Source of the DNA: Terriglobia bacterium
GTDB lineage: Bacteria; Acidobacteriota; Terriglobia; Terriglobales; Acidobacteriaceae
Direction of reading: 5' to 3'
DNA length: 64,000 bases
Assembly: GCA_020073565.1 (NCBI GenBank)
Contig: JAIQEY010000006.1
Span: 84,907 to 148,906 of the forward strand
Position numbers and translations under genes: made by a program. Shown here one piece after another: positions 26,522 to 35,509 of the stretch. The notes beneath the pieces are model-generated. The model had not been told where the DNA came from and ran no database searches. It saw only the letters and a program-made list of their open reading frames with translations. Position 1 is the first letter of the stretch; each line of letters starts with the position of its first letter.

Positions 26522-28287
26522 TTCACTCCCGCAGGGCCGGACGCCGCCGCGACAGACTCATCAATCTGGAAAATCTGATCGGCCTTCACGTCGCTTAATG
26601 TCTGAGTGATTCCGCTCGGCCAGCGGATCTCAATTTTCTGTGCGACTTTGTCCTGGCCCAAACCAAAATGGACGCGCTTGTCGCTCGCCGACAGATAACT
26701 GCTCGCTGTTGTTACGGTTGCCCACTGCTGTCCGCTGGCCGTAGTCAGATGAACCTCTGCACCAATCGCGTCCCGGTTGCTCTTGTGTCCGATGAGCTTC
26801 AGCAGGAGCCAGTGGTTCGTTGTCGGCGTTTCGTTGCGTAGGATGTGGGCCGGCCCATCGTTTGTGGTGATCACGGCGTCCAGCCGCCCATCATTATTAA
26901 GGTCGCCGATCGCCAGACCACGAGACACCCATGCCTGATGAAAAACACTGCCCGAGTCGGCCGAGACGTCGACAAAACCCTTTCCGGTATTTCGGGCGAG
27001 CAGGGGAGATTCACGATAGCGAAGGTTGGGGTTGGTCACCTCGATGGTGTCCAGGTCGTGTGCCTGCGCGATCAAAAGATCCTTCAAACCATCGTTGTCG
27101 TAGTCCAGGAAACGCACTCCCCAACCGGAGTGCACCAGCGTTATCCGGCTAAGGCCTTCGGTGTTGCTCGCGTAACTGAATGATCCCTCGCCGTCGTTTC
27201 GATACAGTGCGTAGCGCTGGTTGGCGAGATCCGTTACCAGAATGTCGGGCCGGCCATCATTGTTGTAATCAGCAAAATCCACGCCCATGCCGGCATAGGT
27301 AAGACCGTCGATGTCCACGGCCACCGCGGACAACAACCCAACCTCTTCAAACGTCCCGTCGCCCTTGTTGTGATAGAGGAACTCAACCATGGAATCGTTG
27401 GCCACAAAGAGATCGATGTGACCATCATGATCGTAGTCCGCAATGGCGAGCCCCAGGCTCTTACCTGGTTTTGATATACCGATTTTCTGGGCGCACTCCG
27501 CGAAGGTTCGATTGCCATTATTGTGAAAGACGAGCGGTGCGGCTGGTTGGAACCAATCAGGGTGGCAATAAGACCGGTAGCCCTCTTTGTGCTCGCCGCA
27601 CCAGATGTCGCTGAAATCCCAGACCAGATATCTGAGCACGACCAGGTCCAGGAGACCGTCTCCGTCCAGATCGACCCACGCTGCACTGGTGGACCAGCCT
27701 TCACCGCCCACACCGGCCTGGGCGGTAACATCAGTGAACGTGCCATTTCCGTTGTTGTGGTAGAGCTTGTTCCCCCCATATGCGGTTACGTAGAGATCCT
27801 CAAATCCGTCGTTGTCGTAGTCGCCGACGGCGACTCCCATCCCGTATCCGGCACCCTGGAGGCCGGCTTTCTCGGTGACGTCTTCAAAACTACCGTCAGG
27901 TTTCTGATGGTAAAGACGGTTCCAGTATTCCGGGCCTGTCTTTTGGGGAATGGCTCCCTTCGGAGTTGGATCGGTCAACGGCGCTCCGTTGACCAGGAAA
28001 ATATCGAGGCGTCCGTCATTGTCGTAGTCGAAGAGCGCGACTCCTGGACCCATGGTCTCAAGCAAGTACTTCTTGGACGTGTGCGAGGAGCGATATTGGA
28101 AGTTGAGTCCGAGACGGGAGGCGACATCGACAAACGCCTCAGAAGGTGCCGGCGCAGGTGCCGTCGGCACTGGACGCTCTTGCGGAACGGCGAGGCTTAC
28201 CGAGACAACAGACATCGACCACACCACAGCCAGAAGGAAAACCCTGGATCGAGGTACGTCGCCAACAGGTGGCCGTTTCGGCGTCAC
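26518..28287 (-). CDS. CRTAC1-type protein: FG-GAP/VCBS propeller with ASPIC/UnbV domain (second gene)
   Basis: The 589-residue exported protein has an N-terminal hydrophobic signal (VFLLAVVWSMSVVSVSLAV). A seven-bladed FG-GAP propeller follows, whose blades repeat the calcium-binding pattern D-x-D-x-D-G: FDYDNDGRLDIFLVNG, GDYDNDGFEDLYVTAYG, VDLDGDGLLDLVVLR, ADYDHDGHIDLFVAND, ADYNNDGRPDILVTD, LDYDNDGLKDLLIAQ and GDLNNDGRLDAVITTND. The C-terminus (about 490-580) is the ASPIC/UnbV domain (NRDAIGAEVHLTTASG... VHFGLGQDKVAQKIEIRWPSG). Such proteins are surface or periplasmic adhesive or binding proteins of unknown ligand. Both its start and its end overlap neighbours by 4 nt. Confidence 0.93.
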   Translation of the reverse strand: MTPKRPPVGDVPRSRVFLLAVVWSMSVVSVSLAVPQERPVPTAPAPAPSEAFVDVASRLGLNFQYRSSHTSKKYLLETMGPGVALFDYDNDGRLDIFLVNGAPLTDPTPKGAIPQKTGPEYWNRLYHQKPDGSFEDVTEKAGLQGAGYGMGVAVGDYDNDGFEDLYVTAYGGNKLYHNNGNGTFTDVTAQAGVGGEGWSTSAAWVDLDGDGLLDLVVLRYLVWDFSDIWCGEHKEGYRSYCHPDWFQPAAPLVFHNNGNRTFAECAQKIGISKPGKSLGLAIADYDHDGHIDLFVANDSMVEFLYHNKGDGTFEEVGLLSAVAVDIDGLTYAGMGVDFADYNNDGRPDILVTDLANQRYALYRNDGEGSFSYASNTEGLSRITLVHSGWGVRFLDYDNDGLKDLLIAQAHDLDTIEVTNPNLRYRESPLLARNTGKGFVDVSADSGSVFHQAWVSRGLAIGDLNNDGRLDAVITTNDGPAHILRNETPTTNHWLLLKLIGHKSNRDAIGAEVHLTTASGQQWATVTTASSYLSASDKRVHFGLGQDKVAQKIEIRWPSGITQTLSDVKADQIFQIDESVAAASGPAGVN

Positions 28288-30146
28288 GGTTCAACGATTC
28301 CTTTGCCTTCGACCATGGTGAAAATCCGGTCGACCGATGGAATTCGAATCTCTTCTTTTGCCCCGCTCGGCCACTGGATCTCGAGTTTGTCGACTTTGGT
28401 TGCCGCACCCAAGCCAAAGTGCAGGCGCTGATCGGAGCTGGAGGCATAACTGCCGCCGCTGAAGACGTCGCCCCTTTGGCGGACCGCGCCCGTGGTCACA
28501 AATACCTTGGCGCCGATTGCATCGCGCGGGCTTTTCGGTCCTCCAATTAGCCGAATCGCCAGCCAGTGATTCTTGTTGCTGACGACATTGCGAAGTAGCA
28601 CCGGCGTCGAGTCGATGACGTTGAGCACCGCATCGATGTGACCGTCGTTGAACAGATCGCCGAATGCCGCGCCGCGTGCGGAAACGACAACCGCCAACCC
28701 GCTGCCGGTTGCGGGCGGAACCTCCTCAAATTTCGCTCCGTTCGAGTTGCGGAACAAAAGCGGACGCTGAGCATAGGTGCTGCCCCAGTCCTGCTTATCT
28801 ACTCCGGGGTAAACGTGTCCGTTGGCCACGAAGATATCGAGCAAGCCGTCATTGTCGTAGTCGAGAAACCCAGCTCCCCAGCCCAGAAAAGGGATGGTCA
28901 CGTTCGCGATACCGGCCGCAAAACTAACGTCGGAAAAAGTGGCCTCCCCGTCATTGCTGTAAAGCGTGTTGTAGTCGTCAGAAAAATTGGTGACAAGAAA
29001 ATCGACTCTTCCGTCGCGGTTGTAGTCGCCCACTGCAATCCCCATGGACGCCTGCTCGCGCCCCTCATCGTTTAAAGCGAATCCAGAGAGATAACTGATG
29101 TCTTCGAATGTGCCGTCGTGTTTGTTCCGATAGAGATACTTTGGAACGGAATCGTTGGCCACGAGCAGATCCGGCCAGCCATCGTCATCGACATCCACAA
29201 AAACCGAGGCGAGGCCATAATATCCTCTGGTATCGGAGACGCCCGCCTTCACACTCACATCGGTAAACGTTCCGTCGCCATTATTGTGAAAGAGGTGGTC
29301 GCCCTCGCCCGGCAGACCCCGCGGGCCGCACATCACGTCGATGCCACGAAACTGGCAGAAGCCTGGAGGTAGGCCTTCTTTGCCTGCGATGGGTGGATGG
29401 TCCGGGTCGAACTTGACGTAGCCCGGAACGAACAGATCCAGCAGGCCATCGTGATCGTAATCACCCCAGGTCGGACCCGTTGACCAGCCTCCCAACCCTA
29501 CGCCCGCCTTTTCTGCAACGTCGGTAAAGGTACCATCGTGATTGTTGTGGTAAAGACGGTTCTTGCCGAAATTGGACACGTAAATGTCCGGCCAGCCATC
29601 GCGGTCGTAATCCCCGACCGCAGCCCCAAATCCCCAACGCTCGTTGGCTACGCCTGCCTTGTCGGTGACATCCGTGAACGTTCCGTCGCGATTATTGTGC
29701 AGGAGCATCGCGCGCGGGGGCGCCTCTTTGCCTTTCAATACGGGAAACGTCGACCCGTTTACTAGATAGATATCGAGCCAACCGTCGTTGTCGTAGTCGA
29801 TGAGCGCCACCCCGGAACCCGGCGTTTCCAGGATTGTGCCCTTGTCGGGAGTTCCAGATCGATGATGGAACTTGTCCAGACCGGCGGCGTGCGTGACATC
29901 GGCAAAGATCACGGGCGCGCCATCTACGAAGCCGCCCGCCGTAATGGGGCGAGACAGAGCATCCTTTACGGGGGCGTGAGCCACGCCAGTGCTCATGCCA
30001 CTCTGCTGGTTCCTTGTGTCTCCGCGCTCCGGGTTTTGTGCCACGGTGCTGGTGAGGGAGACCGCCAACGTGGCGATGAGAATTAACCTGCTCGCTGGCC
30101 TCCAGCGGATGTCATGTATCCATTGACCGGAAATGAACGTTGGCAT
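28284..30146 (-). CDS. CRTAC1-type protein: FG-GAP/VCBS propeller with ASPIC/UnbV domain (first gene)
   Basis: The 620-residue exported protein is a paralogue of the next gene. A signal segment (RLILIATLAVSLTSTVAQ) is followed by propeller blades IDYDNDGWLDIYLVNG, GDYDRDGWPDIYVSNFG, GDYDHDGLLDLFVPGY, VDVDDDGWPDLLVAND, GDYNRDGRVDFLVTNF and LDYDNDGLLDIFVANGHVYPG. An ASPIC/UnbV domain ends it (SPRDAIGAKVFVTTGAVRQRGDVFSGGSYASSSDQRLHFGLG). It contains the CRTAC-type CMCGP-like segment GIDVMCGPRGLPGEGDHLFHNNGDG. It is the first gene of a tight three-gene operon and is divergent from the LacI-type gene with 331 nt between. Function beyond ligand or calcium binding is unknown. Confidence 0.93.
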   Translation of the reverse strand: MPTFISGQWIHDIRWRPASRLILIATLAVSLTSTVAQNPERGDTRNQQSGMSTGVAHAPVKDALSRPITAGGFVDGAPVIFADVTHAAGLDKFHHRSGTPDKGTILETPGSGVALIDYDNDGWLDIYLVNGSTFPVLKGKEAPPRAMLLHNNRDGTFTDVTDKAGVANERWGFGAAVGDYDRDGWPDIYVSNFGKNRLYHNNHDGTFTDVAEKAGVGLGGWSTGPTWGDYDHDGLLDLFVPGYVKFDPDHPPIAGKEGLPPGFCQFRGIDVMCGPRGLPGEGDHLFHNNGDGTFTDVSVKAGVSDTRGYYGLASVFVDVDDDGWPDLLVANDSVPKYLYRNKHDGTFEDISYLSGFALNDEGREQASMGIAVGDYNRDGRVDFLVTNFSDDYNTLYSNDGEATFSDVSFAAGIANVTIPFLGWGAGFLDYDNDGLLDIFVANGHVYPGVDKQDWGSTYAQRPLLFRNSNGAKFEEVPPATGSGLAVVVSARGAAFGDLFNDGHIDAVLNVIDSTPVLLRNVVSNKNHWLAIRLIGGPKSPRDAIGAKVFVTTGAVRQRGDVFSGGSYASSSDQRLHFGLGAATKVDKLEIQWPSGAKEEIRIPSVDRIFTMVEGKGIVEP

Positions 30147-30477
30147 TGAATCCAGGCTGAGGGTCCAAGTTGTTTGAAAATCTTCTCACAGAATGGCTTC
30201 CCGGTCCAACTGACGCGACGGGCGAACAAACGACGAAACTTTGCACGAAAGGGCGTTTGTCGCGAAGGAACGCATAAGGGGGAATCTCGGCAAAATACTT
30301 GACATTCATCGGCGGCATGAATCAGGATGTCTAGCAAACGAACCGCTTTAGTGACTGAACAAAACCGCTTTAATTGGGATTGTCCGTGGCTGGGAATATG
30401 GTGTGGCCTGAGGCGAGGAGATTTCTCCTGCCGACCGAGGCGAGACTGCAGGGAGTTGGAAGGCGGCTTCCAAGACC
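30147..30477. promoter_or_regulatory. Divergent regulatory region of the CRTAC operon and the lacI-type gene, with two operator motifs
   Basis: This 331-nt gap holds TTGACA at 30299-30304 as a possible -35 element for the LacI-type gene; the -10 is weak. Downstream of it are AACCGCTTTA (30341-30350) and AAAACCGCTTTA (30361-30372 or so), which are TAAAGCGGTT(TT) on the other strand. These match the motifs at 20136-20277, so the regulator probably controls itself and the GH3/TonB receptor genes. A start for the CRTAC operon transcript could not be placed. Confidence 0.5.
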
Positions 30478-31551
30478 ATGACTCGAGCGCGCGTCACCCA
30501 TCCGTCGAAATCGGCTTCCGCAGTAAAGCCAGTGAGCTTGAGAACCCTGGCGGAGTACCTGAAGTTGTCGCCGGCGACGGTTTCGGTGGTGGTCAATGAT
30601 TCGCCGGCGGCCAAGGCGATTCCGAAGCACACCAAGGATCGGGTGCTGCAGGCGGCGCGCAAACTGGAGTATCGGCCAAATTTCTTTGCACGGTCGTTGA
30701 GCCTGAAGCGCGGATTCATGGTGGGCGTGCTGGTGCCGGAGATCAGCGAAGGCTACGCCGCTTCAATCATGGGTGGCATCGAAGATCACCTGCTGCGGGA
30801 AGGGTACTTTTATTTTGTTGCGAGCCATCGTGGGCAGGCGGACCTGATTCAGGAATATCCGCGAATGCTGATTGACCGCGCGGTAGAGGGCGTGATTCTG
30901 CTGAACACTCCGGCGGTGCAGGTGCTCCCGGTGCCGGTGGTCGCGATCTCGGGGCATCAGCGGGTCCGGGGCGTGACCAATATCGGAGTCGACAACAAGA
31001 AGGCTACTTTTGCAGCACTCGAACACCTGGTTCAACTGGGGCACAAGCGGATCGCGTTCTTCAAGGGACATCACGGGAGTTCGGATACGGAATTCCGGTG
31101 GAAGGGCGTCCTGCAAGCGGCACTGAAGCTGGGAATCGAAGTGCGGCCGGAACTCACGGTGCAACTGGAGCGAGACCCAGCGGTTCCAGGACCTTCGGTT
31201 CCAGAGGAAGGTTACGTCAACGTGCGGAAGTTGCTGGCCACGGGGCGTTCCTTCACGGCATTGTTCGCCTTCAACGATATTTCAGCGATCGGCGCGGTGC
31301 GTGCTTTTCGCGATGCAGGGCTGAGGGTGCCGGAAGATGTCTCGGTGGTGGGTTTTGATGACATTCAGGCGGCGGCCTATCTAACGCCGCGGCTCACCAC
31401 GGTGCGGCAGCCGCTGCGACAAATGGGGGAGACGGCAGCCAGGCAACTGCTGGAGAGGATCTCCAACGGCAACGGCCGCTACCCGCAGGTGATTTCGCTG
31501 GCGCCGGAATTGGTGGTGCGGGAGTCGACTGGTCCCGCGCCAGCAGATTAA
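30478..31551 (+). CDS. LacI-family transcriptional regulator
   Basis: The 357-residue protein has an N-terminal LacI helix-turn-helix (about residues 19-75): VSLRTLAEYLKLSPATVSVVVNDSP, then TKDRVLQAARKLEYRPNFFARSL with the hinge helix. A periplasmic-binding-protein-like effector domain follows, with VGVLVPEISEGYAASIMGGIEDHL, HLVQLGHKRIAF, FTALFAFNDISAIGAVRAFRDAGLRVPEDVSVVGFDDIQAAAYLTPRLTTV. The family represses sugar genes and is released by a sugar or sugar phosphate. It sits beside GH16 and GH30 genes. AAGCGGTTT-like sites occur upstream of it and between GH3 and the TonB receptor, so a regulon for beta-glucan use is likely but inferred. Confidence 0.93.
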   Translation: MTRARVTHPSKSASAVKPVSLRTLAEYLKLSPATVSVVVNDSPAAKAIPKHTKDRVLQAARKLEYRPNFFARSLSLKRGFMVGVLVPEISEGYAASIMGGIEDHLLREGYFYFVASHRGQADLIQEYPRMLIDRAVEGVILLNTPAVQVLPVPVVAISGHQRVRGVTNIGVDNKKATFAALEHLVQLGHKRIAFFKGHHGSSDTEFRWKGVLQAALKLGIEVRPELTVQLERDPAVPGPSVPEEGYVNVRKLLATGRSFTALFAFNDISAIGAVRAFRDAGLRVPEDVSVVGFDDIQAAAYLTPRLTTVRQPLRQMGETAARQLLERISNGNGRYPQVISLAPELVVRESTGPAPAD

Positions 31552-31573
31552 GTAGTCGGCACGGGTTATGAAA

Positions 31574-31604
31574 CCCACTCATCGCAAAATGCGCGATGAG
31601 TGGG
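31574..31604. repeat. REP-like hairpin, family 1, between convergent lacI-type and GH16 genes
   Basis: CCCACTCATCGC and GCGATGAGTGGG form a perfect 12-bp stem around a 7-nt loop, followed by GCACCC. On the other strand it reads GGGTGCCCCACTCATCGC, the same frame as the hairpins by the RAYT gene. It lies between two convergent stop codons and may also work as a bidirectional terminator, though no T-run follows. Confidence 0.7.
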
Positions 31605-31617
31605 GCACCCGGAGCAA

Positions 31618-32475
31618 TCAGTGGGGTACCTTGGCTTTCTGGTAGACGCGCACGTAATCCACCAGCATGGTTTGCGGGAACACGGTGGTGGAATCAGGAT
31701 TTCCGGGCCAGTCACCGCCGACCGCTACGTTGAGCAGCAGGAAGTAGGGCTTGTCGAAAACCCACTTCCATTCGGGTTGAAGGTCTGCGCGCGTGCGACG
31801 CACGTAAAGATCCTGGTCAACGTAGAAACTGACGGAATCAAGATCCCACTCGATGGCGAAGATGTGGAAGTCGTCGGCGAAGCGCTGCTTGGCAGGGAGT
31901 GTGTAGTGCGACTCGAGGCCGGTGCCGCCGATGTATCCGGGCCCGTGGATCGAGCCGTGAATGATGGCGGGTTCCTTGCCAATGTTTTCCATGATGTCGA
32001 TTTCGCCGCAGGCGGGCCAGCCTACTTTCGGGAAGTCGTCGCCGAGCATCCAGAAGGCTGGCCAGAGGCCCTGACCGTAGGGAATTTTGAGGCGGGCTTC
32101 GAAGCGGCCATAAGTTTGGGAGAATTTGCCGAGAGTCTTCAGCCGCGCCGAAGTGTAGTTTCTGGTGACGCCGTCGGGCCCGGTGTATTTTTCCGACAGC
32201 GCCTTGATGACCAGGTGGCCGTCGTGGACCGAGGCGTTTTCAATGCGGTCTGTATAGTATTCGAGCTCCTGATTGCCCCAGCCATTTCCTCCGGTTTCAA
32301 AAACCCACTTGGATTGATCGACGGCAGATCCGTTGGGGCCGTTGAACTCGTCACTCCACGTCAGAGTCCAGCCCTCATTTTTTGTGGAAGGCGGAGTGGT
32401 TTGAGATCCACAGGTTATGACAAGGCCCGTGATGAGCGCATACAGCAAGAAGAAACGATTCTGTCCGGATGGCAT
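31618..32475 (-). CDS. Secreted GH16 endo-beta-1,3-glucanase (laminarinase-like)
   Basis: The 285-residue enzyme should cut internal beta-1,3 or mixed-linkage glucan bonds. It has an export signal (RFFLLYALITGLVITCGSQ), with a cysteine that could be lipidated although VITC is a poor lipobox. The jelly-roll domain follows: LTWSDEFNGPNGSAVD, GNQELEYYTD, YGRFEARLKIPYGQGLWPAFWMLG, the catalytic GEIDIMENIG (both glutamates present), and DFHIFAIEWDLDSVSFYVD. I use ATG 32475, since the 346-codon ORF start would bury the signal peptide. It is divergent from the GH30 gene with 95 nt between starts, and convergent with the LacI-type gene. Confidence 0.93.
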   Translation of the reverse strand: MPSGQNRFFLLYALITGLVITCGSQTTPPSTKNEGWTLTWSDEFNGPNGSAVDQSKWVFETGGNGWGNQELEYYTDRIENASVHDGHLVIKALSEKYTGPDGVTRNYTSARLKTLGKFSQTYGRFEARLKIPYGQGLWPAFWMLGDDFPKVGWPACGEIDIMENIGKEPAIIHGSIHGPGYIGGTGLESHYTLPAKQRFADDFHIFAIEWDLDSVSFYVDQDLYVRRTRADLQPEWKWVFDKPYFLLLNVAVGGDWPGNPDSTTVFPQTMLVDYVRVYQKAKVPH

Positions 32476-32570
32476 AGAGGACCCCGGGTGTGTGCGCGCG
32501 TTTTGCGGTGCAACGGCGCGATCATGAGTCGTAAACTGGGACATTATCGCAGACAAAACAGGAGAATGCG

Positions 32571-34001
32571 ATGTCGATGGAGAAATCGAGGCGGGAGTTT
32601 TTGAGATCCTCGGCGGTAGGATTGGCGGCCACTGCAACGGCGCGGGCGTTGCGGGCATTCGGCATGGATACCACTGCGCCGCGGGGAGAGATCGCGGTTT
32701 GGGTTACAAGCGAGAAGAATCGCTTTGCCCGCATGAATGGGCTTTCGTGGCGGGCGGTAGCAGGGAAGCCTTCCGAGCAAGCGATTGTTCTCAACCCCGA
32801 GAAGAAGTTCCAGCCGATCCTGGGATTCGGCGCGGCATTCACCGACGCCGCCTGCTACATGTTCAACCAGCTCTCGCCGAGTGCGCGCGAACAGTTATTT
32901 CATGAGTTGTTTCATCCGGCGGAGATGGGGCTCAACGTATGCCGTACCTGCATCGGATCGAGCGACTATTCGACCAAGGTGTACAGCTACGACGAAGGAG
33001 ACGCCGACGCGGAGCTGAAACGCTTCTCGATTGAGCAGGACCGTCAGTACGTATTGCCGATGCTGCGCGAGGCCCGAAAGGCGAACCCTGAGATTTTTCT
33101 TTTTTCGTCGCCGTGGAGCCCGCCGGGCTGGATGAAGGCGGGAGGTTCGATGCTGGGAGGCTCGATGCGGCGCCGGTACATGCCGGCCTATGCACATTAC
33201 TTTCTGAAGTTTCTTCAGGCCTATGCTGAGGAGGGAGTTCCGGTTCAGGCCGTCACGCCACAGAACGAAGTAGACACGGACCAGGATGGACGGATGCCGG
33301 CCTGTATTTGGCCGCAAGAGTACGAAATGGAGTTCGTGCGGAATCACCTGGGGCCGTTGCTCGAACAGCAGGGCCTCGCGACGAAGATCTGGATTCTCGA
33401 TCACAACTACAACTTGTGGGGCCGGGCAGTGGCCGAACTCGATGACGCTGGGGTGCGGAAATACTGCAATGCGATTGCCTGGCATGGTTACGTCGGAACT
33501 CCAGAGATGATGACCAAGGCGCATGAGGTTCATCCCGAGGCGGAGATGTATTGGACCGAAGGCGGGCCGGACTATACGAGCCCGAATTATTTGACGGATT
33601 GGGCAAACTGGGGGAAAACGTTCACCGACGTGCTGCGGAACTGGTGCCGCTCGGTGACGGCTTGGAACCTTGCGCTCGATGAAAAGGGCCGGCCGAACAT
33701 CGGTCCTTTCCCGTGTGGCGGGCTGGTCACAATTCATTCCGAGACGCGGGAGATTACGCGGAGCGGGCAGTACTGGGCCTTTGCGCATTTCTCGCGCGCG
33801 GTCCGGCGAGGGGCGTGGCGGCTCGATTCCGCGAGCGCGCTTCCGGATGTGCAGCATGTGGCGTTTGAGAATCCGGACGGACAGCGGGTTGCGGTGGTCA
33901 CTAATGTGGGGGCTGCGCGGACGGTGGTGCTGCAGATAGGAAAGATGGAGAGTGAGATTGCGCTGGAGAAGGATTCGGTCACCACCCTTGTGTGGTCGTG
34001 A
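32571..34001 (+). CDS. Tat-exported GH30 beta-glucosidase/beta-1,6-glucanase-like enzyme
   Basis: The 476-residue enzyme belongs to GH30 (glucosylceramidase-like clan A). A Tat signal (KSRREFLRSSAVGLAATATA) is followed by QPILGFGAAFTDAACYMF, SPWSPPGWMKAGGSM, the acid/base glutamate in VTPQNEVDTDQDG (about residue 224), and the nucleophile in MYWTEGGPDY (about 328). A beta-sandwich tail ends it (PDGQRVAVVTNVGAARTVVLQI). ATG 32571 has AGGAG 6 nt upstream. GH30 members of this kind act on beta-1,6-glucan or beta-glucosides; with GH16 and GH3 nearby, fungal or algal glucan is a likely substrate (inference). Confidence 0.92.
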   Translation: MSMEKSRREFLRSSAVGLAATATARALRAFGMDTTAPRGEIAVWVTSEKNRFARMNGLSWRAVAGKPSEQAIVLNPEKKFQPILGFGAAFTDAACYMFNQLSPSAREQLFHELFHPAEMGLNVCRTCIGSSDYSTKVYSYDEGDADAELKRFSIEQDRQYVLPMLREARKANPEIFLFSSPWSPPGWMKAGGSMLGGSMRRRYMPAYAHYFLKFLQAYAEEGVPVQAVTPQNEVDTDQDGRMPACIWPQEYEMEFVRNHLGPLLEQQGLATKIWILDHNYNLWGRAVAELDDAGVRKYCNAIAWHGYVGTPEMMTKAHEVHPEAEMYWTEGGPDYTSPNYLTDWANWGKTFTDVLRNWCRSVTAWNLALDEKGRPNIGPFPCGGLVTIHSETREITRSGQYWAFAHFSRAVRRGAWRLDSASALPDVQHVAFENPDGQRVAVVTNVGAARTVVLQIGKMESEIALEKDSVTTLVWS

Positions 34002-34114
34002 ATCTCGATACGATCCGATCGCGTGCCGTTTTTCGGGCCATTAATCGAGCAGCGGCTATCTTCTGGATTCGAAGGAGCAGATAATCCTATTGAGACTCCA
34101 GGAGGGTCTGAACC

Positions 34115-35464
34115 GTGGCCGATCAACACACGAAAGTTCCCTCCATTCAACGTTTTCATGTCGTGCTCACACCGGGCTTCGCCGGCTTCGACGCGCTCGG
34201 ACAGTTGGAATACTACTGCGGCATCACGCCTTTGTTTCAGACGGGGCTATCTGGCAATCAAGTTCTCCACTACTTCGACAATTTTCCTACTGCGGCGGTA
34301 GTCACGCGCGCCACGCGATTGCGGAGCTACCTTGCCAAACGCATTGCACGCGGTGAGATTGCGAGCCGCGATGAGGTCACTTTGGTTGGGCACTCGACCG
34401 GGGGGCTCGACATCCGCTGGCTGCTCTGGGACCTGCACCACCGCAAGGACCCGATCGTGGTGGACGGCGGAGTCACGGTGGACCCGGCAAAAATCCTCAA
34501 GTGCGTGCGCCGCGTCGTGTTTCTCTCCGTGCCTCATTGGGGCACGAACATCGCCGACTGGGTGCGCGACCAACCTGTCTTGCGTAAAGCGGTGGTCGAA
34601 GAGTTGCGTGCTGCGGTTGCGGGTTCACAATTGTTGCTTCTGGATCAGATCGAGAATCTGATCGCGGGCGGCGCCGCTCGCCTCACGGGCGCAGGACTTC
34701 TCCGGGCCGTGCAGGATGCCCTAAGCGAGGCCGACGAACACAATGGCAGACCGGGTCCCGCGCGGAAGGCGGAAGCGCACGAAGCAGCATCCGAACTCGG
34801 ACTGTATCTGCGCCACATGGCTTCGGATTTCGGTGCGATCGACGACCTCACATCGTGTCCGCGACGAGCTGTCAAGCCGGTGAGTCCTGCACATTTCAGT
34901 GCTGGCGATCGCGAGAAAGAGCTGAAGTTGTGTCGCGACATCGAATTCCGGTCGTACGTGACGCTTGGAAGGCGCCCGTTCCACTTTGACCGGGGCCGCC
35001 TCGCTCCGCCGTGGGAACTTGCGAAGCCCTGGACCTATCCTGAGATCAGCAAGGACGCTGCGCTGAGCGCGGGTACCGACATTGGTTATCGGACCTGTTA
35101 CCGCGCGTGCGCCGGCGGCCCGTTCGAGCAACCAGTGCTACGCGGCAAGGTGACGAGGCGTCTTGGAGGGGCTCCGCAATACTCGCTTGAGGTATGGGAT
35201 AACGATGGTGTGGTCAACACCCTGTCTATGCTCTGGCCGAAGGGCGAAAATGTGCTGGTCGCGGGTGACCACATGGACATCGTCGGGCAATTCAAGGCTA
35301 TCGAGGCGGACCGCGGCAGTGGGCGCAAGTATCGGGCATACGATCTGCTGAAGTCAGAATCGGGATTCAGCGAGAAGATCTTCAAGGAGGTCTGGAACGA
35401 GATCTTTGCGTTCTGCCTCGGGCGCACGCAGGCAAAAAAGACGCTAGCTGCCAAGGCTGCTTGA
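34115..35464 (+). CDS. Alpha/beta-hydrolase, family I.5-like lipase
   Basis: The 449-residue protein has the nucleophile elbow VTLVGHSTGGLDIRWLL (Ser at about residue 94). The probable catalytic acid lies in VWDNDGVVNTLSM (about 366) and the histidine in AGDHMDIVGQF (about 386). The NDGVVNTLSM and DHxDxVGQ motifs are characteristic of the Bacillus/Staphylococcus-type (I.5) lipases, so hydrolysis of acyl esters is likely. No signal peptide is visible, so it may be cytoplasmic; that is unusual for the family. The start is GTG 34115 with AGGAGG 9 nt upstream. Neighbours give no functional clue. Confidence 0.75.
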   Translation: MADQHTKVPSIQRFHVVLTPGFAGFDALGQLEYYCGITPLFQTGLSGNQVLHYFDNFPTAAVVTRATRLRSYLAKRIARGEIASRDEVTLVGHSTGGLDIRWLLWDLHHRKDPIVVDGGVTVDPAKILKCVRRVVFLSVPHWGTNIADWVRDQPVLRKAVVEELRAAVAGSQLLLLDQIENLIAGGAARLTGAGLLRAVQDALSEADEHNGRPGPARKAEAHEAASELGLYLRHMASDFGAIDDLTSCPRRAVKPVSPAHFSAGDREKELKLCRDIEFRSYVTLGRRPFHFDRGRLAPPWELAKPWTYPEISKDAALSAGTDIGYRTCYRACAGGPFEQPVLRGKVTRRLGGAPQYSLEVWDNDGVVNTLSMLWPKGENVLVAGDHMDIVGQFKAIEADRGSGRKYRAYDLLKSESGFSEKIFKEVWNEIFAFCLGRTQAKKTLAAKAA

Positions 35465-35509
35465 GGGCGAGCCCGGCAAAATTCGCGACGGGGTGATAGA
35501 AGTCTGGCT

